NCBI GenBank assembly: GCA_900642245.1 | Contig: CAAAJI010000065.1 | Span: 136,769-152,754 of the forward strand | Length of the DNA: 15,986 nucleotides | Source: Fragilaria radians | Lineage: Eukaryota; Bacillariophyta; Fragilariophyceae; Fragilariales; Fragilariaceae | Reading direction: 5' to 3' | Part shown: piece after piece, positions 9,489 to 15,986 of the stretch | How positions within the stretch are numbered: position 1 is the stretch's first letter | Layout: every line of letters starts with the position of its first letter | The notes under the pieces: model-generated | What the model was told of the DNA's origin: nothing | The model's input: only the letters and a program-made list of their open reading frames with translations | Databases searched by the model: none | Translations under genes and position numbers: made by a program

Positions 9489-9527
9489 TTGCTATTTCTG
9501 ATTCTGGTTATTGCCAGAAATAGGCAA
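9489..9527. repeat. Inverted repeat, 12-bp stem with one bulge
   Basis: TTGCTATTTCTG (9489-9500) pairs with CAGAAATA (9515-9522) and GCAA (9524-9527), with a single unpaired G at 9523 and a 14-nt loop. It is the longest stem I found in the window. It may be a small structured repeat or chance. Confidence 0.5.
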
Positions 9528-10220
9528 TCTAGTACTTACTCAATCGTTACTATAGTCATGCCATCAAACTAGTTGATATTTTCAGATGGAAAAGCCACAA
9601 CTCATTGAATGTAAGAGATCCTTCCTAAAATATATTCGTTTGCGTTCTTCAGGTCTTTTTGTCATGGCAATAAATATAATGATTGTGTCAAGCTTAATGG
9701 CACATACGTTGCCTTGAATTGTAGGGAAATATACATATTTATCTTCTGTTTACAGAATTTTTCCAAATTATATTGATGTTTTTCTCGAAACTTAAAATTG
9801 ATTCCTAACAGTCCACCACAGAGTAATGCAAAGAAGAAGAGGAATGAACATTTATCATGCTTCATATTAGAGTTAAATTAGATAATGGATTTTTACTCTA
9901 GATATCATCTTCAAGATGAATCCAAGGGACTTGTAATTGGATTTCTCTGGTTCAAACCTTTCACTTCCTTTATCAAGGAATTAAACTTTGACTTACCTAA
10001 ATCTTGTTGCACACGTGAAATCATGCATGGTTCCTGGGCTTAAATGTCACGTGGAAATAACATCTAGCTAACTTCGTTTCCCGAACTGATTCACGAATTA
10101 GATAGAGTACGCAAACAATTTGAAGATCTTCCTGAAAGAGCCGTAAGTTTTCCATGGATACAAATGTTGAATTTTTTCCCTATAAACTGTGTATTCGACC
10201 TTGGACGTAAGTAGTGAATG

Positions 10221-10228
10221 TATAAAAA
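10221..10228 (+). promoter_or_regulatory. Possible TATA box of the protease-like gene
   Basis: TATAAAAA lies 156 nt before the ATG at 10384; another candidate, TATAAA, is at 10181-10186. Both sit where a promoter is expected, but AT-rich DNA gives such matches by chance. Confidence 0.3.
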
Positions 10229-10383
10229 TTGGGATTCAGACTCGACTGGGCAATAGAAGGAGCCTAAAAGAGGTAACAGGTTACTTCAAAGAACAAAAAA
10301 AGTGCACACAAATTTTGCGCGATGTTGGTTTAAGATCTAGTCACAAATCAGAAATCTCTGGTAAAAGCACCTATACTGTCGAG

Positions 10384-11253
10384 ATGGTTACAACATGGCT
10401 TTATTCTCTTACACTGGTAAGCATCGCAAGCGCTTTCGCAGCAGAGCATAGTGATAGAAACTTGGTAAGTCCTATCATTGGTGGCAAGGTGGTAAATGCA
10501 AGTCGTCAACCATATGGTGCACTTGTGGCTGCTTCTTTGGAAGATGGCTATTCCTTTTTTTGTGGAGGTTCACTGGTTGCTCCTGATATGATTTTGACCT
10601 CAGCGAGCTGCTTGAATGCACCAAATGAAACCATTTTGGGACATCAAGCATATGTTAACATCTCAAACGTGGTAAAATTCACTGGATATGAGCATACCCA
10701 GAAGGTGATAAAACTGATTCCAAATCCCAGGTTTGATTCCATCACTTATTCAGGTGATCTTGCATTGGTGTTGCTAGAACAGGCAGTCACAGATGTGCCG
10801 ACATTGAAAATCAACCGTCAAGCAAAAATCCCTAAGGATAGGCAGTCTTTGTCTACTTATGGTTTAGGAATTATGTCATTCCCTGAGCCGAACGATGTCG
10901 TGATGGAAGATATTATATCAGTTGTGCCCCACAAAGATTGCAATGATCGCACGTCGTACAACGGACGTATTGTTAAAAAAGCAATGATTTGTGCAAGCGA
11001 TCCCAAAAATAGGAAAAAGAACTGCTTCGGAGACATGGGAAGTCCCTTAATTCTATTGGGTACAAACCCAAAGCGAGATATTCAAGTGGGAATTCTTTCC
11101 TTTCGAAATGGATGCCCTAATCCAGATTTTCCCACTGTTTATACCCGAGTTTCTCAGTATTCGAAATGGATCCAAGATACAATTTGTAAGCATAGCGCCA
11201 CGAAACCTTCTAGCTGCATCTCCAAGAAGCCTTCCGCTAATCCAAACATTTAA
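10384..11253 (+). CDS. Secreted trypsin-fold serine protease homologue, predicted inactive (pseudoprotease)
   Basis: 289 residues, single exon. The frame is open further upstream but the ATG at 10384 is its first ATG, and it starts a clear signal peptide (MVTTWLYSLTLVSIASAFAA, cleavage near residue 20). The S1A (chymotrypsin-like) fold is plain: IIGG at 31-34, CGGSLV at 60-65, GDLALV at 124-129, CFGDMGSPL at 214-222, TVYTRVSQYSKWI at 251-263. Three standard disulfides are kept (C60-C76, C186-C203, C214-C244); C268 and C278 are extra. The triad is broken: the usual TAAHC reads TSASC, so His57 is Ser75; Asp102 is kept as D125; GDSGGP reads GDMGSP, so Ser195 is Met218 and Gly197 is Ser220. The specificity position 189 is Lys212. 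Proteolysis is therefore not expected; binding or inhibitory roles are known for serine protease homologues in other eukaryotes (for example oomycete glucanase inhibitor proteins), but the role here is unknown. The frame is intact, with no sign of decay. Confidence 0.9.
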   Translation: MVTTWLYSLTLVSIASAFAAEHSDRNLVSPIIGGKVVNASRQPYGALVAASLEDGYSFFCGGSLVAPDMILTSASCLNAPNETILGHQAYVNISNVVKFTGYEHTQKVIKLIPNPRFDSITYSGDLALVLLEQAVTDVPTLKINRQAKIPKDRQSLSTYGLGIMSFPEPNDVVMEDIISVVPHKDCNDRTSYNGRIVKKAMICASDPKNRKKNCFGDMGSPLILLGTNPKRDIQVGILSFRNGCPNPDFPTVYTRVSQYSKWIQDTICKHSATKPSSCISKKPSANPNI

Positions 11254-12012
11254 GCTAAGCATCCAAAAAGAAAAAAGTTGCAGTTGCTTGAGCCCCTTCA
11301 TTGAACTTTAGGAAGCAACGAACCATTGATGGTTTTTAACAGTTTAAAATTTCATGTAGTCAGTGATGTCTCACAAGATAAAGATTCTGCAGTTACTGGC
11401 TTTTCATGGATAATTTTATTACTGCCCAAACTCTTTGTTTAAAATCTTTTTCAATAAATTAGCATTATGCTCAATGCCATAGTTATCATCAAGACCGAAT
11501 GGCTTCATTTTATACTTATTTGTTGAGAATACACAGTGCAAAAAGGATGAAAGCGGAAAGAAAAAGAAATCAGAATTGAAAATTAAATGTAGCTTCAGTC
11601 AAGTTTGAAAAGATTTTTTTGACTACATTATTTCAAAAAGCCTTGGCCTACAAAGCATTCTCCTATCATTGTCTTTTATTTCTTATTGCCTTTCAAGGTC
11701 ACTTTAGGGTACTTTACTTAAAGAAGTTAACAAATTATGCTAGAATGGTAAAACATTGAACTATAGCATATACAAAGGACTCCAAATAAAATACTAGCTC
11801 AATTGAGATACCTCTACACACAAACACTTACAATCCTTGGACAACAAGCACAAATCAGTGTGGATAAGAAACATATATTTTTTTATCAAAGTCATTTATC
11901 AGACGTAGTTTCATTGCAAAGCAATAATATTTTTATCTATATGAATGACATCAAATACATCCAATTCCAGTAAGATTAGAGATTAAATTGATGTATATAC
12001 AGATGTATCAAC
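11254..12012. other. Intergenic region downstream of the protease-like gene
   Basis: AT-rich, no gene supported. AATAAA at 11453-11458, 200 nt after the stop, could serve as a polyadenylation signal for the protease-like gene, though this is weak evidence. The region ends at the minus-strand gag relic. Confidence 0.4.
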
Positions 12013-12630
12013 TAATGTGAGCAGTAATGCTCTCCACCCTGGATGGTCTTTCCACGGCAATTTCACTTCATTCAATTGCTTCACATGCTTCAATCTACTG
12101 GGCCCTTGAGTGAAGAGTGCAAATGTAGCTGTCCAGATCAAACTTGGCCCTCCATGTAAATGGAAGAGATCATTCCAAAAGCCCAATAAGTTTAATTTCT
12201 GACAACTTGGAAGCTTCTTTTGTAGTGGGAAAGAAAGGTAAGGCATTGCTTAAGCGGTTGATTGAAGCGCTATCTGTCTTGTGGTCAACTCTACCGGTTT
12301 AAACATTTTCCTGTTGATCCAAACTTGCTGAATTTCCAATGCCCAATACGGAAAAGCCCTGGGGTTTGCCCTCTTTGAATTTCCTGACATATTTCTTGTA
12401 CATGGTGGCATCTGAAGGTTGTAGTGTTGTCCAACCCCTGTCTTCAAGTCAAATGCAATGTGCTTTCGTTTTTCTTCTTCCATCTTTGTTGTCTTCTGAG
12501 TAATCAACAGGAGAAAATGAAGTAAATGACACAACTTCTTGAATCTTGGAATCTTTGTATGCATGCTCAACATCTCCATTTGCAAATAGATCTTAATCTT
12601 CCAAAACAGCTCCTTAAACAATGAAATCAT
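12013..12630 (-). mobile_element. Decayed copia-type gag fragment
   Basis: Two overlapping frames on the minus strand. 12630-12250 contains AFPYWALEIQQVWINRKM and FKPVELTTRQIA; the second frame continues as SINRLSNALPFFP (around 12247) and then SEIKLIGLLE, SLPFTWRAKFDLD, LHSRAQ and IEACEAIE down to about 12013, with three in-frame stops. The pattern of an aromatic/Arg helix, a conserved LPxFP, then a Trp-Arg/Gln helix and a Glu-rich end is that of copia-type capsid (gag) proteins I associate with diatom elements. No zinc knuckle was found downstream. One frameshift and three stops make it dead. The family call rests on pattern recognition, without a search. Confidence 0.65.
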
Positions 12631-13741
12631 TATCTTCTTCAGTAGTGCGTAGATGCTTTAAATTAATAATGCACTTTGCCACCAATTAGGCCTGTAGAAA
12701 AGTATCCCCGCGGTATAGGTGATGGAAGCATAACTCAATTAATTATAGCACTGATTTGGTTTAGAAGTTAATTGATTCAACCCCTCCAAGGATTTAATCT
12801 TGATCAATGAAATTTCCATTGAATCTTGGGTGCACTTTGGCATTTGTAAATAAGCTCTATTTTTGGTAGGCCATTTATACTGCACTGATAGATTAACTAA
12901 CTAACCAATGGGTTTGGTAAGTGCATTGAATAATTGAATATTGGACCTTATTGTCTGCTCCCACTGTTTGAGTAAACACATTTCATTTCCTTACGTAATT
13001 CTTCTAGTAAGCTTTTCTGAGGTTTCTGAATTCTAACCTCACTACCACTTATTCTTTTATTCTTTACAATCCACACATTGTAATAGCTGTATATGGAGTT
13101 TGAAAGTTGGAAGGAAAAATTATAGTCTGTGAAGCCTGAAGTACAAACACAATTGACCATGACAGCTTGACGTTTCTGGTGGCAGTTCTGCTGACACTTT
13201 CAAAATGAAAGAAGAGGAAGAACAATGTTGAAAGTTGGGAGTGGAAACTCAAGCGCAGAGTGTATTAACTCCAGGTCTAGACCACATTTCCAAGTTTCTC
13301 TATCTCTTGGATGGGACCTTTGGTGAGGGTAATATATAGCACTTTAACCCTATGATTGAGTGAAGTCCGGTTCCTGTTGCTGTCCACCAAAGATCCCTCT
13401 GGATTCTAGTGCTAGCTGAGTTTCAGTTTTGGTGTCAGTTCATCCAAAATTGCTAACTTTAGTCCAACTTAGCACTTGGTTCTATGGGATCGTTTGGGCC
13501 TAAGCCTCCCACTTGCGCACCCTCTAGCATTTAGGGTGTGCCTTCAGACTATTTTCTGTCTAATTCCACACATAGGAAAAAGTTGGTACGGCATTGAAAA
13601 ATTGTATGTCCTTGTTCCAAAAACTGAATTGTTATCCCAACTGGCAGCTCTTCAGACCCGGGGCTAGTGATCTTACAAGGGATTTGAAGTTTACTCATCC
13701 ACTCTGTAACTACTCCGGTAGCCCTTCAAAGTGGGATTTAT
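12631..13741. other. Unresolved sequence between gag and integrase relics
   Basis: About 1.1 kb with no recognisable protein in any frame. Given its flanks it is probably retroelement leader, LTR or heavily decayed pol sequence, but I found no terminal repeats, primer-binding site or conserved motif to show it. Confidence 0.35.
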
Positions 13742-14700
13742 GTAGTGGGCCATTTTTCCACTGCATCACTGTTTGACCTGGCTTGGTGCCAGTTCATTGT
13801 GTCGGGGTCTGATGCAGAGACTTTGAATGCTATTGCTGTTCGGGAACCAAGATGGTGGAATTGAGCAATCCAGGCGTCATATTTTGGTAGATTAGTAAAT
13901 GTGTTAGCTAAAAACCGTGACCTTGTGAACCATCATAACCAAGACAGGAAGGAGGCTTGGAAATACGTTGGGAATGACAAGGCGCAACAATGGGAGCCGG
14001 TATGATGTTAGAAGACAAAACAACAGTAGGAGAGGGAAAAATTGAGGATGGAGCAGAAGATGTGGCAAGTGATGTTGGGTTGATTTGAGGAGCATTAACA
14101 AGATCAGGGCAGTGCGAGTGGTGTGTTTCCTCCCTCTGATTTGGAGAGGTCTACCTTTGAGTGCAGGATAAGAGGGGTGTTATAGGGCTCAAAGAAGTAG
14201 ACAGTAACGGTTGAGTAATGTTGTTGAGTTTGAGAGGTGAGGGAGAGAGAAGAGTGATGAAAATTGGAGCAGGTGAAGTTGGAGGAGGTGTAGATGGGGG
14301 TGACATCATACCCGAACATGGAGATAGTGGAATTTGCGCTGGACCCAACAAAATCTTGTAAAGAGGCCAGAAGGTGAGATGCCAGTGTGTTCATTAGACA
14401 TATGATTCCAAAGAAATGTTTCATAAGCACAGCCATGGGCCATAGTTTGAGTGTCAGCAACTTGAGGCCAGTGGATAGCAGCATGGATGAGCATGGTGCG
14501 GGCAATGGACATTATATTCTGGATTGCCCTTTCTGCAACACCATTGTGATGGTTTGCACCAACACCAGCGTAGCGGATGGTTAGATTGTAAAGAGATAAC
14601 TCAGACATTCATAGAATGTAAATGGCATACCATTATCAGTTATGTAAGACGAACAGACTTGATGTGGCCAAAAGAGGAAGACACGGTGCAAAAGCCTGTT
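13742..14700 (-). mobile_element. Decayed copia pol fragment: integrase core, linker and start of reverse transcriptase
   Basis: Reading down the minus strand: TDNGMPF (14640-14620), with the second catalytic Asp of the DDE integrase; then IRYAGVGANHHNGVAERAI, with the catalytic Glu at 14533-14531. The Asp-Glu distance is 104 nt, i.e. about 35 residues with one frameshift, as in DD35E integrases. Next come SIARTMLIHAAIHWPQVADT and, in another frame, LWPMAV, with FLWNHMSNEHTGISP. A Ser/Thr/Pro-rich linker follows, ending in RISKPPSCLGYDG (about 13930-13967), and then KVSASDPDTMNWHQARSN (about 13824-13770), the usual opening of copia RT. The sequence after that is not recognisable. Several frameshifts; non-functional. 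Confidence 0.82.
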
Positions 14701-14712
14701 TCAGAGAGAGAT

Positions 14713-14755
14713 TAACCCGAAAAGCGGGTTACCTATGACATGCAGTTTATGTCAT
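14713..14755. repeat. Two adjacent 7-bp hairpins at the junction of two copia fragments
   Basis: TAACCCG (14713-14719) pairs with CGGGTTA (14725-14731) over a 5-nt loop, followed by ATGACAT (14735-14741) with ATGTCAT (14749-14755) over a 7-nt loop. They lie in the roughly 130-bp gap between the end of one RNase H relic and the start of the integrase relic. Confidence 0.5.
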
Positions 14756-14829
14756 GCTAATCCTTTATCCACGATATACTCCGACTGTCCGACCGTCTTA
14801 TCCTCAACACCCACCCCTGGAGCATCTTC

Positions 14830-15790
14830 CTTTTTCAAATTCCGATCTGCTATATCCCTTGTACACAGCAATTGGCAGGTTTTTGTCAAAATATCTGCCA
14901 CGTTATCTTCCGATCGGATCCAATCAACCTGAATAATTCCTTTTTCTTTAAGCTCACGAAGGTAGTTCAGCATGCACTGTGCAACCTCCAATGCTCCAAT
15001 TGTTAAATAGATCCTTTGCACCTTTAGTATCAACTTTTATGATCATGGGCAACTTTACATTCAAATTCAACATGAATCAATTCTTGAACACACAAAAATA
15101 AAGCCATCAAGTCCGATTCTGCAACAGAAAGAGTAACACATTCTTGCATCTTGCTTTTGGCAGATATTGACAACATAGCCACTTATGCTTCTTCTAGTCA
15201 CCACATCTTTGAGTTAGTCCGAATCTGAGATTCCCAGTACCTCAAACTGATAATCGTCATCAACTTTTACATTCCAGTATCCTTTGGATAACAAAAATTC
15301 CATGTCCCCTAGCATTGACACAAAAAGTCATGACATTTTTCATTCCTTCAAATTTGCTTGATTTGCTTTCATGAAATTGTGAGATAATTCTTGGGTCAGG
15401 CGCAACCATCTTGACAAGTACAACAACTTGCTGACACTAGATCAGTATCGTTTTTGATCTTCCTTGTCTAATTCATCTCCATCCGTAACTGGACTAAAAG
15501 AATCATTACTCGAGGCTGGTATCTGAATCCTATGGTTTTCCTGAATCCCAAACTCATCTATGAAACTTCTTCTAATGACAGGCTGCACTATTAAAATCCG
15601 ATTCTCTTTGTTTTTCTTTTTGATCTGGCACACAACGTATTATTTCAATTCTCCAATCTTATCACAAACAAAATAACTGTTCATCACTGTATGATACATA
15701 CTAACTTCACGTTCATGTCCAATTAGCAAACAATGACGTACTTTTGAGTCAAGATCATTAAGATAATACCTAACACTATAGGTTGTAAGC
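14830..15790 (-). mobile_element. Decayed copia pol fragment: late reverse transcriptase through RNase H
   Basis: Minus strand, N to C from high to low coordinates. About 15790-15690 holds the RT active-site region with the box reading KVRH (15744-15733) where YVDD is expected, then CLLIGHEREV and CDKIGELK. A TAA follows where the family has Glu, then SFIDEFGIQENHRIQ and SPVTDGDELDKEDQKRY (15633-15442). After another stop: SKLLYLSRWLRPD, then, with frame changes, SDSD, TRRSISGYVV, and VDTKGAKDLFNNWSIGG near 15040-14990. It ends LRELKEKGIIQVDWIRSED and NVADILTK (DILTK at 14895-14881). The order RT, RNase H is normal. Loss of the catalytic Asp pair, stops and frameshifts make it dead. Confidence 0.82.
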
Positions 15791-15795
15791 AATAC

Positions 15796-15828
15796 AGTCT
15801 AAATAACACTTAAAAGTTAATTTAGACT
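15796..15828. repeat. 9-bp inverted repeat (hairpin)
   Basis: AGTCTAAAT (15796-15804) pairs with ATTTAGACT (15820-15828); AAC and GTT just inside extend the stem past one bulge. It sits right at the upstream edge of the recognisable RT relic. Confidence 0.5.
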
Positions 15829-15986
15829 AAGAGATGTGTGTGTGTACCAATACTGGAGACGTCCAATGTTATTGTTTGTACATAGTAAATAGTACTAGAA
15901 TTGATATTCCCATATTTACTCATCTAAACTTAGAATAAGTCACATAGTCGACTATTCAACCATAAATTCAGTTAAGACGTAGTCTT
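15829..15986. other. End of window: AT-rich sequence without a recognised gene
   Basis: Holds a short GT run (about 15836-15844) and ends in AAGACGTAGTCTT (15974-15986), an inverted repeat with a 3-nt centre. Could be more of the copia element upstream of its RT, but I see no motif. Confidence 0.3.

Larger units (their letters stand above)
9130..10180. other. Intergenic region between the plus-strand copia relic and the protease-like gene
   Basis: AT-rich, with no supported gene. It holds a 14-bp palindrome (9304-9317) and a 12-bp bulged hairpin (9489-9527). A 67-codon minus-strand ORF at 9662-9865 has a hydrophobic start but nothing else in support. Confidence 0.4.

Noticed and set aside
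9662..9865. 67-codon minus-strand ORF with a hydrophobic N terminus that looks like a signal peptide
   Set aside because: Short, no family recognised, no splice partner and AT-rich context; a chance ORF is more likely.
9940..9975. GGTTCAAACC resembling a tRNA T-arm
   Set aside because: No anticodon stem, D arm or acceptor pairing upstream; chance match.
10189..10383. Upstream extension of the protease-like gene
   Set aside because: The extended frame starts with GTG, has no ATG before 10384 and no family similarity; the ATG at 10384 begins a clean signal peptide.
12948..13252. Two overlapping minus-strand ORFs between the gag and integrase relics
   Set aside because: No motif of copia or another family was recognisable; left as unresolved sequence.

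Overview
The window is eukaryotic nuclear DNA, AT-rich, with spliced genes (GT-AG introns of about 90-110 bp) between stretches of decayed Ty1/copia retrotransposons. The gene set (a SUZ12-type Polycomb subunit, a trypsin-fold pseudoprotease, a very long acidic coiled-coil protein ending in a degenerate HAD fold) and the style of the copia remnants resemble a diatom or related stramenopile. That placement is an inference from recognised protein families, not from a marker gene. I saw no rRNA, tRNA, CRISPR array or prokaryotic-style operon.

Layout. (1) 2-4432 (+): a 5'-truncated reading frame of at least 1476 residues, mostly charged coiled coil with two 53-residue internal repeats, ending in a HAD-like domain that has lost its catalytic motifs. 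(2) 4433-5196: spacer between convergent genes. (3) 5197-7303 (-): a three-exon gene for a 635-residue SUZ12 homologue (Polycomb repressive complex 2), with the diagnostic C2H2 finger and VEFS box, a strong start context and an in-frame stop just upstream. (4) 7304-10383: about 3 kb of intergenic DNA containing a frameshifted plus-strand copia relic (RT end and RNase H, 8498-9129) and several hairpins. (5) 10384-11253 (+): a secreted trypsin-fold protein of 289 residues in which His57 and Ser195 are replaced, so it should be catalytically dead. (6) 12013-15790 (-): at least three separate copia fragments, all on the minus strand: gag (12013-12630), integrase to RT start (13742-14700) and RT to RNase H (14830-15790).

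The intact genes do not form an obvious pathway. The notable themes are two independent enzyme folds stripped of catalytic residues (pseudo-HAD and pseudo-trypsin), a chromatin-silencing subunit close to a transposon graveyard, and a run of copia fragments whose order on their shared coding strand (RT-RNase H, then integrase, then gag) is the reverse of a normal element. That order means several insertions or a rearrangement, not one decayed copy. I did not find a convincing undescribed multi-gene system; the best leads are the two pseudoenzymes and the SUZ12 gene.
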